Source: Adiantum capillus-veneris (taxonomy: Eukaryota; Streptophyta; Polypodiopsida; Polypodiales; Pteridaceae). Taken from it: a DNA stretch of 64,000 nucleotides. Where the stretch lies: NCBI GenBank assembly GCA_014529385.2, contig CM043952.1, positions 57,151,119-57,215,118 on the forward strand. Reading direction: 5' to 3'. How positions within the stretch are numbered: position 1 is the stretch's first letter; each line of letters starts with the position of its first letter. The position numbers were made by a program, and so were the translations under genes. Of this stretch, positions 35,612 through 47,092 are shown one piece after another. The notes under the pieces were generated by a model. The model saw only the letters and a program-made list of their open reading frames with translations. It searched no databases and was not told where the DNA came from.

Positions 35612-35931
35612 TTAGTTTTTTTTTTTTTTTTAAGGTGTTTATAACCCAAGTTTTTCGTTATTCTTGGTTATTCTTTGTAACCGAGCCACAAAATATGGCG
35701 TGTAATAGCTCAAGACGAGCGTTTTGGCTAAAGGAACGTGTCGTGCTTTACAACTCCCTATTCGGCTACGTGAAGCCCTCGAAATCCTAAAAATAGTCTT
35801 TATAGTCCTCGAAATCCTAAAAATAGTTTTTAAATATAAAAAGGTGTATAAACTATATTTTAAAACTGAGGACTGAGGTCTGGGTTTGGGCTTGAGCTTG
35901 GGAAATGATCCCTAGCCCGATCCTTCTTTTT

Positions 35932-35962
<31 letters not shown>

Positions 35963-36390
35963 TTTTATTTTTTATTATTTTTTTAAAAGATTTTTTTTTA
36001 AAAAAAAAAGTCGCCGCGGCCGCGCCGCGCGCGCGCACACACACACTTAACCTACACCTAACTTATCCACTTACAGCTAATAGAGATACTGCCACACACA
36101 CTCTAACACTGTTTACACAGTACTACAGTAGCTAACAGATCTACAAAACTAACCTTATAGAACTAACATTGAACCTTACAGAACTAACATTCCATAGCTA
36201 ATACCTTAATTCTAACAATACATTGCAAAAAAATTGTAACTCCTTCTTTACAGAAAACAAAAAAGATAGCACAGTGTAACAAAAATCTTCTCCACACAAC
36301 CACACACCTTCCTTCTTCACAAATCCTTCAATTGAAATTGCATCACAAGAAAGCGTAAAGTGCTTAACCGAGCTTAGTGTAGGGCATTTC
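35612..36390 (-). other. 5' leader of the LTR1 element
   Basis: No ORF. Contains a T run (35614-35630), an (TA)n tract (about 35938-35961), A/T runs, and a very GC-rich purine-pyrimidine tract at 36012-36050 (GCCGCGGCCGCGCCGCGCGC) running into (CA)n. Confidence 0.6.
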
Positions 36391-36410
36391 TCCGGCAACG
36401 GCGCCAAAAA
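36391..36410 (-). other. Primer binding site of the LTR1 element
   Basis: Minus strand TTTTTGGCGCCGTTGCCGGA directly after the LTR. The TGGCGCCGTTGCC type is standard for plant Tat/Athila elements. Confidence 0.9.
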
Positions 36411-36647
36411 TGTGCGCTCCTTGCCGCACTGTCGAAGCAAGGGACTTGCCGATACACCGTGTGCGAGCCACAAATGGCTCCAAACACACAACAAGACTAA
36501 TCTAGCAAGCTCAAGAGAGCAAAGGGTGTGTCACTCACCGCTCTACGCTCGCCTTCGTGGTGCATTCCTCGCCACGATGAAGAAGAAGCTGCAGTCGTGC
36601 CGCGCTCAACCGCTTCGCCGCCGCCGTGCCTTCGTAGCAATGCTCGA

Positions 36648-36688
<41 letters not shown>

Positions 36689-37002
36689 TACACACACACA
36701 CACACAAGGAGGTGAAGAAGAACAAGATGGAGATGGAGCAAGAGCACTCTTCTATTGCACAAATGAGAGAATGAGTGAATTTTAGGTTTAGTTGACTTTT
36801 ATATGAGCTCACCCCATTCACACTTGGGCGCCCATGCTTAGCCAACTAATCCCTTGAATGTCCCAGTTAGAGTGCGCCTCTCATCGGCGATCACTCTTAC
36901 CCTTTTCCTATTGGTCCGACAAGCCCGGTACCTGACTCTACCAAATACATAATACACGTCCGTCGTAGGTGATGGGGTGTCCGTGAGCCGTGAGGGTTAA
37001 CA
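36411..37002 (-). mobile_element. 5' LTR of the LTR1 element
   Basis: TGTGCGCTCC...GTTAACA, 592 bp; compound (CT)n(AC)n at 36650-36706. Right flank ATTGG matches 26331-26335. Confidence 0.9.
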
Positions 37003-37420
37003 ATTGGTTTATATAGAGAGTGCATTATCTATTACAATAGATTATTAGTGCATGAATTGACCAATCATATATTTTAGTGCTTTCGTTTATTTTTTTGCAG
37101 CAATTGAAATTAGATGTATCTTATTGTTTGCAAATCAAAGTGGACATATAAATAATCATTATAATAATAATTTCATTGAGAAGTTCATAGCATTGTTGTA
37201 GTTATTATGCCGTGCATAGACTGTATTGCAATGTGTATGTTTGCTCACAATATATGTGATCGATATGTGGATTGACTAGCGTGCATTGAAAATCTCATAT
37301 TGTGCATCATGGTTACTTTCATATTGAATGGTTTTCTAATTTTGATAATATTGAAAATAAGAAAAATGTTTCAAAAACTAAAAATCTGGTTCATTTGTCT
37401 TCAGTTTTAACTTAAAATCA
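37003..37420 (+). other. K2 transposase upstream region
   Basis: AT-rich, no ORF. Together with 25744-26330 it formed the 5' non-coding part of K2. GCTCACAATATATGTGATCG and neighbouring sequence match the region upstream of the K1 transposase (about 52500-52590, inverse). Confidence 0.55.
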
Positions 37421-39014
37421 ATGGAGCAAAATGTGGGCACAAGTGGTATGAACAAGCCAAAGAATAAAAAGGCTCCAGGTAAAGAGTGGGATTATGCTTA
37501 CAACATATGGAGCCGATATATGGAGTGGCAATGTAAATTTTGTCACACAACAAAATCTGGCGATGCACACGTATTAGGGATCATTTTATGGGTAGCGTTA
37601 AAAAGAGTTGTGAGAAATGTGAACATCCTCAGGCACCTACAGTTACAAAGTATTTGAGAGAAGAGCTCGCCAAAAACGGTGGCAAGAGACAACAGATATA
37701 TAGCTCTGTGACTTCAAGTCAAGAGTTCTCAAATCCAAATATTAACTCCATAGATCCTGTAGTGATGCCAACTAACTTTGGGGAACGACCTGCGCAGGGA
37801 GAGAAAATTCCAGATAGTGTTCCTTTAAGCGTCACAATGAAGGTGGACTTGGTCAAATGCGTCAAAAATCATTACATCAAAGCTTTCGAGTGCAATCTCT
37901 AGAAGAAGCACAAACTGCACTCGCCAAAGTAATATTCTTTACTAGAAGTGCTTTGGTCATGGTAGACAACAATCATTGGAAGGCTTCTTGGAAGAAAATT
38001 GGTGAGTTTGGCCCAGGATTTTCAGCTCCTTCTTATCACACGATACGAAATGTTTTCTTGGACAAATGTTACATCGAAGTCAGAGCGTGTTGGCAAAATA
38101 ATACTTGGGAATATTTGGCTTTTAGGATGTACAGTTGTGAGTGATGGCTGGTCTAATGTTCAAAGCAGACCGTTGATCAATGTAATGCTGGTTTGTCCAA
38201 GGGGAGAAACGTTTATAAAGTGATTGATAGTTCTGGTGCAATTAAAAGTGGCAAAAATACATTTCTGAGGTCTTGATTAATGAAATTAAAAAAATTGATG
38301 CTAAACATGTCGTTCAAGTAGTCATAGACAACGCAAAGAATTGTAAAAACACCAGTAAATTAATAAAGAAGTGCTTTCCACACATTTTGGCCAATGGTTG
38401 TAATACGCACAGCGAACCAGGTTGTGAAATTTATCTTGAAACAACAAAGAGTGCTCGATTTGTATACGATGCGCATGTCAGTGATATTGAAACTTCCTGC
38501 TGAAACTCGGTTCTGTACGCATTTTTATGCCTTGGAATCACTTCTCCGCAATAAATACGTTGTGATTGACACATTCAATTGTGCAGCCTTTGATGAAGGC
38601 AGCTTGAGCATAAAGAAAAATTGAAAGATAAAATTACATGTCTACGTGGCAATGTAAATAAGGCCGCTTGGTGGAGGAGTCTAATCGATGCATACCATGT
38701 AATGATGCCCGTTATGTTCGCGATCCGTAACCTTGATCAAAGGGCACCAAACTTGGGCAGAGTGTGGATGTCCAACAAAGTCTTGAAAATCCCAAAGAGC
38801 TGAAAGAGTCTGTAGTAGAGAAGGTGTGGTGACTACCATTCTCTGGAAAACAACAAAAAATTTTGGCCAAGTATTTTCATGCAAGGTGGAAGAGCGCTCA
38901 TAGTCCACTCCATAGTGTTAACAGCTTACATGCTCGATCCAGAGTATTGGAATTTAGATATGATGTCCAATACAGAGGTGGTAAGCGATTTATATCACGT
39001 GGTCAACACATTCT
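37421..39014 (+). pseudogene. K2 hAT-like transposase, N-terminal two thirds
   Basis: Starts MEQNVGTSGMNKPKNKKAPG at 37421, the same start as K1 (52401). A BED-type zinc finger follows: IWSRYMEWQCKFCHTTKSG with CKFC at 37532-37543, then AHRIRDHFMGSVKKSCEKC in the next frame. DUF659 core follows: GCTVVSDGWSNVQSRPLINV near 38130, LVCPRGETFIK and VVQVVIDNAKNCKN. It then reads LDPEYWNLDMMSNTEVVSDL in shifted frame and breaks at 39014 with the chromovirus insertion. Several frameshifts. DNA-binding and catalytic domains are recognised by family resemblance. Confidence 0.8.
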
Positions 39015-39541
39015 TGTTATGAGACTGGGCACCCTCCTGTTGTAGTGGTTAGCTGCAATTGGGATAGCTGGCGTAATGGTTAATTATGTGCTGTCTATTT
39101 ATTTTACTAATTGAGTTGATGATGATTTTGTAGAGTGGAATGCGTGGAGTTGATGAAGAGGCGATGGAAATTACTCTTGGCCATTTTATATTTGCATAGT
39201 ATCTTAGAACATCATTTCAATAAGCCACTATGGCTCTCTAAATAGTTGTAGTGGGAACTCTCCTTATGGGTCATGCAAGAACTAATGAGCTTCACTCATT
39301 TAGAAAAGTGAAGTGGTTGTAAAAAGAGGGGCCTCATTCTTTGGCACCTTAAACTCAAAAATAATATATTAAATACCAACTCCACAAGAGAGGTGCCGTG
39401 GAGTTTGGGGCTAGATTTAAGCCTTTCTCTTGCAGATTCTCTTCTCTACTCTCTTATGCTATGGTTATTTGCTGTGTACTCTCTAATCTAGTCTCCATCT
39501 CTTACACTCTCTTACAAGCATGTCTATGTCAATTCTATGTT

Positions 39542-39590
<49 letters not shown>

Positions 39591-39712
39591 CTAGTCTAGG
39601 TGTGAGTGTGTGTGCTTGGAAATTGGAAGAAGAGGTGGACGAGTTGATGGTGATGCTTGGGAGCTTGTGTTGAATAGTTTAAGCGGTCGATCTCCCCCCT
39701 CTTCTATCAACA
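39015..39712 (+). mobile_element. 5' LTR of chromovirus
   Basis: TGTTATGAGAC...CTATCAACA, 698 bp, followed at once by the primer site. Contains (GT)n at about 39546-39590. Confidence 0.9.
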
Positions 39713-39713
39713 G

Positions 39714-39725
39714 TGGTATCAGAGC
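39714..39725 (+). other. Primer binding site of chromovirus
   Basis: TGGTATCAGAGC, complementary to the 3' end of initiator tRNA-Met, two bases after the LTR. Confidence 0.95.
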
Positions 39726-41079
39726 GAAGTTTCGTGGCAACCGACAACCTGATTGTCGAATTTTAAAGAGGAATTTTCAAGCTTGCAGCATTGGATTTGC
39801 AAATCAAGGCTTATCTCACGAGATTAATTGGCAAATCGGCTAGTTATTTCCACTTACCGACAATCCAAATTCGGTATGGCAAGCTTAAAAATTCAGTATA
39901 TTAGCTAACTCTTGTGGATTGTTGGAAAGGAATAGCAAGAGACAAAACAAGAGCCGAATCCGACATAAGAGGAATCAGAAGGAAGTTTGGACGGCTAAAG
40001 CTTGGAATACACTAAATATCAAGAGAAGATTAAAAGAAGAAGAGTTTGCGAGAGCTTTTGAAGTTGCATCGGCAATCCATTAAACGAATCCTGCAAGCCA
40101 TGATTCGAGGAATAAAAGAACTCATTTCGCTTGGAGGGCTGCCCCTGCCGATTGCGGGAAACCTCCCTTGCATGCAAAAGGACTTAGTGAAATTCTGCCT
40201 AGTAGTTTATCCGACTTAAATCTTCCGTGGGAAGGGCCGCCAAGCCTTGCTATCGACCTCCACAAAAACGCGTGCAGATGCTGCCAACATGGTCGCCTAG
40301 GACCGCTGGTCAATAGCCGTTTCTTCCTCACGGACTAAAGGTGACACTGCAAGGCGTTCTGAGTCCTTCTCCTGCTCACGCTGTCGGCAGTTCTTCTTGC
40401 ACGCCATGCAAGGCTTTAATTAAGCCTTTACACACCTTTAAAAAAAAAGAGTGAGGCTTAAATTCTTTGGCCGGCCGCCCACTCAAGCCCTCAAGTCAAA
40501 AAAAAAAATCCCTTTAGAAATCCATTCTCTCCCTCTTCTCCACTCGCTTGCTCTCCCAACCTGATCGGGTCCCATTCACTTCCAAGGGACAATTGTTTTT
40601 CCAGAAAGCTCGGCTTCCCATTTCTTGCAAAGAAGTCGACGGGGCGACATTGGCACCAAAAATTCCCACAATTGCCACACATTTTGGAACGGAAATAGTC
40701 GAATTTTCCAACTTAATTCCTCCTTGACATCGACTAACTCAATGGAGATGCCAAATTACTTGCCAAGAATCCGAACATCGTCAAATTAATCTAAAAAATT
40801 TATCACTTATTTGAATAACCTACGGACTTTCTTCTACAACTGATATTGTTGTCTTCTTTCGGGAGGATAAGGGAGATCGTACGTTACAAAATTCAACTGG
40901 CTTGGTGACGCATCGTCGGACCGTCCACTTCTCTGGCAATTTCCTTGCGCATCGCCATTCCGGATTGGATGCCACCTCTATTTCTCAGCTAAGTACATTA
41001 TATTTTTGTTATTATTTTACTCTTTATTCCGCATATTGCATCTGTGAATATCACCAAATAGCCTTTTTAAGCATTACCA

Positions 41080-41120
<41 letters not shown>

Positions 41121-41161
41121 AAAAAAAAGAAAAAAGAAAAAGAAAAAAAAACCATGCAATC
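39726..41161 (+). other. Chromovirus leader
   Basis: 1.4 kb with no gene. A (TA)n tract (41083-41118) and a purine-rich A/G run sit just before the gag start at 41162. Confidence 0.6.
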
Positions 41162-42771
41162 ATGGCACACCTTCCTCAGGCACCCACGATTGCGGAACAA
41201 CTTCAAAATTTGCAACAATCACTCACATATGAGCGCATGCGAAGGCAAGAACTTGAAGATAAATTATTACATTCTGCACGCACCGAATCTGCACCGGCAC
41301 CCAAGAAAAACAAAATTCGCAGAAAAGCCTTCACTTTCAAGGATTTTGATGGCACTAAAGATGCTAGCACGGTTCTAGCATGGGTTAGTCAACTAGATGA
41401 CTGTTTTCATGATGAAGACTTTTCCGAGCGTGAAATGGTAAAATGTGCATCAAATCATCTCATTAGCAGCGCTGCATTGTGGTGGAACGCCACCAAACAA
41501 CATGGAAGAAGACCACGCACCTGGCATGCATTTAAAAAAGTGTTTTTAACCCAATTTTTGCCCACACAGTACAAAGCTAAAGCATGACGTTAGTGGGATT
41601 TAATTCGACATGGTAGAAATGAAGATGTACAGGGTTACACTGACCGTTTTTGGAATTGTCTAATTCAATTACAAGCTATTGAACATGTTAGTCTCGCAGG
41701 AAATTGAAGCGAAAGTACATATCAGGCTTGGCACTACAAATTAGTGCTGAGGTAGATATGTTCGAACCAGATTCTCTGTCAAAGGCTATTAATTTGGCTC
41801 TCAACGCAGAAAAGAAGAAAGGTGGACATTCCTCTCACACTGATCAACCTGCTAACACTAACCGCAACAAGAGACCTCCTTTCTCTACTAACTTTGACAG
41901 AAACAAACACCAAAGCCGTATTTTTTTCAAAAGACGTAGATTCGACAATCCTCCTACAACTGCTCAACCTCATACGAGCAACAACAACAACAACAACACC
42001 CAGCAACGAGGCAACCAAAATTCTTTCAACCAACGTTCTCCTCCAAATACTAATGGTAACAAAAAGGTGAAGTGTTTTAAATGCTTTCAGTATGGTCACT
42101 ATGCAGCTAAGTGCCCAAATAGTCACGCTAAGAGCAATGGTCAATCCAATGGCCATTCCACTGGAGTCAACAGAAATTCAAGTAAAAAACCCTTCAACAA
42201 CAATCGCCCCAACGAAGCTACTCTTAACCTCATCGAAGATGCTACACCCAACTACAATGAAGTGGAAGCTAACTACGATGAGGGATATGATCTTGATTAT
42301 GATAACGATGACAACCCATCCTCAGGTACTCCTATATCTCCTCACACTTTGTTTAAAGTGCAAGGCACTGTTAAGGGTGAAAATGTCACCATTCTGTTAG
42401 ATGATGGTAGTAGCCATGATTTCATTTCCACACGATTGGCACAACAACTATCACTCTCTGAAATTTCATCACCTCACAAGGTCAAAACTGTTTTTAATAA
42501 TCAACGTTTCAATTGTAAAACTCAAGTCACTGTTGAAGTTTGCATTGGTGAATTCACAGAGGCACGTACATTTTTGGTAGCACCATTGCATGGTCTTGAT
42601 ATGATTTTGGGAATGCCATTTCGTCGTGAATTTGACCCGTTGATTAATTATAAAACACGTACAATGTCTCTTACTCATAATAATAAAAATTTCTCCATCC
42701 AAACAACACTAGCACATCAAATATTTACACTCCTCTCCCACACTCAAGCCAAACGATCCATTCGAAAATAG
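41162..42771 (+). pseudogene. Chromovirus gag and protease
   Basis: 41162-41587 is the gag start, with a coiled coil (IAEQLQNLQQSLTYERMRRQ) and the gag domain (FKDFDGTKDASTVLAWVSQL, SSAALWWNATKQ). A stop and frameshift at 41585-41703 follow. 41704-42771 has a basic/Asn-rich linker, knuckle CFKCFQYGHYAAKC (C-x2-C-x4-H-x4-C) and an aspartic protease, VTILLDDGSSHDFISTRLA, with DMILGMPFRREFDPLINY. Gag packages RNA and protease matures the polyprotein in this family. Confidence 0.85.
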
Positions 42772-42789
42772 GGAAAAACATATCAAGTA

Positions 42790-44361
42790 TTGGTAAATCA
42801 AATTTCTGCTGAAACTGAAACTCCACGTAACTCCACACACGATGAATTTCTCTCACAATTTAAAGATTGTTCCATGCATGATCTGCCACCTGGAATTCCA
42901 CCATCACGCCCAGAAGACCACAAAATTGACATTATACCTGGTAATGAACCTCCTTGTAGAGCACCTTATCGTGTAAATCCAACCGCACACAGGGAGATAC
43001 AAACTCAAATCACTGATTTACTTCACCGAGGCCTAATCCAACCTAGTAGTTCACCATACGGAGCTCCAGTACTTCTTGTCAAGAAGAAAAATGGAACTTT
43101 TCATATGTGTATCGACTACAGGGCTTTAAACAAGATCACCATTAAGAATAGGTTTCCTATTCCTAGAGTGGATGATCTATTAGACAAACTAAAAGGGGTA
43201 AACATCTTTAGAAAAATTGACCTCAAATCAGGGTACCATCAAGTTAAAATGTTTGAATATGATGTTTACAAAACTGCTTTTAGAACACAAACTGAACACT
43301 ATGAATTCCTTGTCATGCCATTTGGTTTGATAAATGCACCAGCTACCTTCACACGCATGATGAATACAATTTTCATTGACCATCAAGATTTTGTGATTAT
43401 ATTTTTTGATGACATTTTGGTATTCAGTAAATCTGAAGAAGAGCATAAACAACATTTAACACGTGTATTTGATCTGCTTGCACAAAATCACTTGTATTTG
43501 AATCCTAAAAAGAGTTCATTTTTCCAATCTGAAATTGAATATTTGGGACACATTGTATCGGGTAAGGGAATACATGTTGATCAAAAGAAAATTGAAGCCA
43601 TTCAATCATGGCCTAGACCCAAAAACTTGCATGAGCTACGATCTTTTATTGGTCTTTGTAGCTATTACAGGAAATTTGTTCGTAATTTTGCTTACAAATC
43701 ACATTATTTGACTCTCTTGTTGAAGAAAAACATGCCTTATGAATGGACTGATTTGCAAGAAAGCTCATTTAATGCACTTAAACATGCTTTGACTAATGCA
43801 CCTGTATTGCAATTGCCTGATTTTGAAAGACCATTCTTTGTGGTAGTCACTGATGCTAGTGGAAAAGGTATCGGTGCAGTCCTTATGCAAGATAACCATC
43901 CAATTGCTTTTGAAAGTCGTAAATTCAAATCGTCTGAAGCAAAATCCAGTACTTATGATAAAGAGTTGACTGTTGTGGTACATGCATTGAAAATTTGGAA
44001 ACACTATGTAATGGGTACTGACTTGATCATTAAAACTGATCAACAAAGTATCAAATATTTACTGTCTCAGCTCTTAATAGATGATAGACATATTAAGTGG
44101 GCCGCTTTTATTCAAAGTTTTCAGCCCAACATTCAATACCAACCTGGTAAAGAAAACGTTGTAGCTGATGCTTTGAGTAGAAGACCCTCACTTAATCATA
44201 TATCAACCATTATGGGAACTTCATTTGACACTATGACACTTATGCACATGATGATGACTTCAAAACGACATGGTTTCACATGCTTGATAATTCTGTACAC
44301 ACATTCCTCGAATATACTATTCAAGAAAACTTCCTTTATTTCAAACAAAAATTGTGTGTGA
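42790..44361 (+). pseudogene. Chromovirus reverse transcriptase and RNase H
   Basis: Open for 523 aa, the longest intact polymerase frame here. RT: PYGAPVLLVKKKNGTFHMCI, IDLKSGYHQVKM, MPFGLINAPATFTRMMN and catalytic FFDDILVFSKSE (F-x-D-D). RNase H: VVVTDASGKGIGAVLMQD, SSTYDKELTVVVHALKIW, TDLIIKTDQQSI and the last acidic motif ENVVADALSRRPS. The D-E-D-D set looks complete. A frameshift at the end separates it from integrase. Confidence 0.9.
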
Positions 44362-45203
44362 CTAAACCTTTCCGTACATTAATTATTGAAGAATTGCACA
44401 AACCACCTTATGTTGGACATAGAGGATTTGCTGCAACTTTTCAAAATTTATGCCGTGATTTCTATTGGCCTACTATGAAAATGGATGTTAAACGGTATGT
44501 TTCAACTTGTTTGATTTGTCAAAAAATCAAAGCAGGGACTTTTACACCCTCTGCCCATTCATGACAGACCTTGGGAACACATTTCAATGGATTTTGTTAC
44601 TGGTTTCCCACTCACAATGCACAAACATGACATGATATGGACTATTATTGACCGTTTCTCTAAACAAGCATATTTCATTCCTTGTAAGAAAACACTCACA
44701 GCACATCAAGCTGCACTTTTGTTCCTTAAGACTGTTTTCCGACATCATGGTTTGCCTAAAGTGATTATTTTTTATTGAGATTCAAAATTTTGTAGTGCTT
44801 TTTGGACTACTGTGTTTGACAATCTTGGCACTATACTTGACTTCACTTCTACATTTCATCATGATTCTAATGGTCAAACAGAAGTCACCAACCGCACTAT
44901 TATTGACTTGTTAAAAGCTTATGTTTCTTCTCAACCTAAGAAATGGGATGATTACCTACATATTTTGCAATTTGCATACAACAACACCACTCACACTGCC
45001 ACCGGTAATTCTCCATTTGAAATTGTATATGGTCACTCTCTTCCTACTCCTGCTTCACGTCTTTCTAATTTTGTGCCTGCCGGCCACCGCTGATGATTTC
45101 ACTACTACCGACTTTCATGATATTTATGCAAGTGTGCATTCTGCCATTAAACACTCACAAGAACTTTACACCAAGCATGCTAACAAGCACCGCCCCATCA
45201 AAG
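44280..45203 (+). pseudogene. Chromovirus integrase
   Basis: 44280-44564 carries the HHCC domain (LHKPPYVGHRGFAATF, CLICQKIKAG). 44587-44778 has the first catalytic Asp (ISMDFVTGFPL). The second acidic region reads KVIIFY then a stop (44776-44778), where the family has SDRD, and 44812-45093 has DSNGQTEVTNRTI with the catalytic Glu. The C-terminus is then interrupted by foreign sequence from about 45204. Dead by stop, frameshift and insertion. Confidence 0.85.
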
Positions 45204-45669
45204 GTTGGACCTATTCATTACAATAGGATAAGTGGGATAGGGATCTATTTTCTTGGTTGAAAAGGACTTAGTTTGAGGTATACTATTGGGAACTATATTC
45301 TTGATAATGGAGTCTCTTGAGGCTTGCCTTTGGCTTAACCATTATTGAGCTACTAGAAATCTCAACAGGAACCATAATCAACCGCGCAATGTTAGACCTC
45401 TCCACTAGTCTTTGCAATCAACAGTCATTAAACTACTTGAGAGCTAATTTTCAAAGGTAAAGAAGAGTAGCGACTGAGGTTTTTAGGGTACCAAAGCACA
45501 AAGTAATTCATACATAAGTTTAATTAGCATGGCTGACAATAACCAAGAGAGTAGAATCAATATTGAAAACTTTGATTTTGCACATCAAGGTGCTAATGAT
45601 GATGCCACCATGTTTTTTAATTATCTTGTTACTAGGTTGCAACAAGCAATGGGAACCCTGCTTTGCAAG
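45204..45669 (+). mobile_element. LTR3-family leader and gag start embedded in the chromovirus
   Basis: Aligns with 58731-59229 of the LTR3 element through leader words (GGATAAGTGGGAT, GAGAGTAGAATCAATATTGA) and the first Gag residues: QESRINIENFDFAHQGANDD, YLVTRLQQAMG. On the right it returns directly to chromovirus sequence (HQFKEGDHVLLC). Junctions lie near a CAAAG word on both sides (45200 and 45680). Confidence 0.8.
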
Positions 45670-46140
45670 GCACACCAATTCAAAGAAGGTGATCATGTTT
45701 TGCTTTGCATCGAAAAATGAAGGATCAAAAGTGTTGATACTAATGTCTTTGTTAAGCTTGCTCCTCGTTTTTATGGACCTTTCAAAATATCAGCTGTCAT
45801 TAATGATGTTTCTTTCCGTTTAGAACTACCTGCACATTGGCACATTCACAATGCCTTTCACATTAGTCTTTTACTCCCATTCCGAGGACCCCTACCAACA
45901 CACCACATTTATGAAGACCCACCTTCACTTGTAGACCGAGAAGAGCAACTCATCCCTGATAAAATAGTTGATCATGAGACCACCACTACACGCACTGGAA
46001 TGGTTTATAACCGTTACCTTTTTGACTTTCAAAGGCCACCCTAGAGAGGATGCCAAATGGATGCCTAAAACGTTTTTTTGCAACTTTCCCGACCTTCTCC
46101 ACACTTTCCATCACTCACGGTCTAGTTGATTTCTCTATTG
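45670..46140 (+). pseudogene. Chromovirus integrase C-terminus and chromodomain
   Basis: HQFKEGDHVLLC, then VKLAPRFYGPFKISAVINDV and ELPAHWHIHNAFHISLLLPF, the usual integrase C-terminal module. Then a chromodomain-like tail (PDKIVDHETTTTRTGMVYN, and in the next frame HPREDAKWMPKTF and FPDLLHTF). Chromodomains steer integration to heterochromatin in this clade. Stops at 45718 and 46042 and a frameshift interrupt it. Confidence 0.75.
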
Positions 46141-46167
46141 AGCAACTGAGGACAGTTGCTATCCCTG

Positions 46168-46177
46168 GTGGGAGGAA
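46168..46177 (+). other. Polypurine tract of chromovirus
   Basis: GGTGGGAGGAA immediately 5' of the 3' LTR start at 46178. Confidence 0.8.
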
Positions 46178-46711
46178 TGTTACGAGACTGGGCACCCTCC
46201 TATTGTAGTGGTTAGCTGCAATTGGGATAGCTGGCGTAATGGTTAATTATGTGATGTCTATTTATTTTACTAATTGAGTTGATGATGATTTTGTAGAGTG
46301 GAATGCGGGGAGTTGATGAAGAGGCGACGGCAATTACTCTTGGCCATTTTATATTTGCACAGTATCTTAGAACATCATTTCAATAAGCCACTATGGCTCT
46401 GTAAATAGTTGTAGTGGGAACTCTCCTTATGGGTCATGCAAGAGCTAATGAACTTCACTCATTTACAAAAGTGAAGTGGTTGTAAAAAGAGGGGCCTCAA
46501 TTTTTGGCACCTTAAACTCAAAAATATATATTAAATACCAACTCCACAAGAGAGGTTCCGTGGAGTTTGGGGCTAGATTTAAGCCTTTCTCTTGCAGATT
46601 CTCTTCTCTACTCTCTTATGCTATGGTATTTGTTGTGTACTCTCTAATCTAGTCTCCATCTCTTACACATCTCTTACACTCTCTTACAAGCATGTCTATG
46701 TCAATTCTATG

Positions 46712-46780
<69 letters not shown>
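46178..46780 (+). mobile_element. 3' LTR of chromovirus, truncated
   Basis: TGTTACGAGAC... closely matches 39015 onward but ends in an expanded (GT)n (about 46717-46780). The 122 bp that follow the repeat in the 5' LTR are absent. Confidence 0.85.
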
Positions 46781-46781
<1 letters not shown>

Positions 46782-46980
46782 TGCTGGCTACGAGGAGGAA
46801 TTGCCAACCTGGTTGTATGATTGTCAAAACAAAGACGAAGAAGAGTTCAATGTTGGTGTATCTCAATGCACTATAGATGAAATAGAAGAGAATTTGATAA
46901 TAGATGCGGAGGTTGAATTACAAGGAGAACCACAACACTCAGACTTAGAACGAGATAACAACTTTACAAATTCAATATAG
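46781..46980 (+). pseudogene. K2 transposase C-terminal tail
   Basis: YEEELPTWLYDCQNKDEEEF then CTIDEIEENLIIDAEVELQG, aligning with CTIVKIKESLTIDVDG of K1. Acidic tail ends at 46980, or slightly beyond if the stop is a mutation (similarity LESRIK/FEQRIK continues). The hAT dimerisation domain between 39014 and here has been deleted. Confidence 0.65.
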
Positions 46981-47092
46981 CTTGAGAGTAGAATAAAGAT
47001 CGTGTCAAAAACGATTGTAAAAGACCTTGTATTCAAATGTGTTTTGATCATATACAATGCTATATATTTGCGATTATCATAGCTTGTTGATC

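Larger units (their letters stand above)
26336..37002 (-). mobile_element. Non-autonomous gag-protease LTR element (LTR1 family)
   Basis: Complete structure on the minus strand: 5' LTR 36411-37002, primer site 36391-36410, gag and protease 35611-30855, polypurine tract 28508-28520, 3' LTR 26336-28507 (with a solo LTR3 inside), and 5-bp duplication ATTGG. I find no RT, RNase H or integrase motif anywhere between the LTRs, so it must depend on another element. It resembles the terminal-repeat retrotransposons with GAG described in plants, with a protease in addition. Inserted in the 5' non-coding part of K2. Confidence 0.85.
39015..46780 (+). mobile_element. Chromovirus (Ty3/gypsy) inserted in K2 transposase, 3' end truncated
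   Basis: 5' LTR, Met-tRNA primer site, gag with CCHC, protease, RT/RNase H, integrase, chromodomain, polypurine tract, partial 3' LTR. Chromodomain and order place it in the chromoviruses. The 3' LTR stops at the end of its (GT)n tract; the last 120 bp of the LTR and the hAT C-terminal domain of K2 are missing there. A 0.47-kb segment of LTR3-type leader and gag sits inside the integrase region. Confidence 0.85.
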
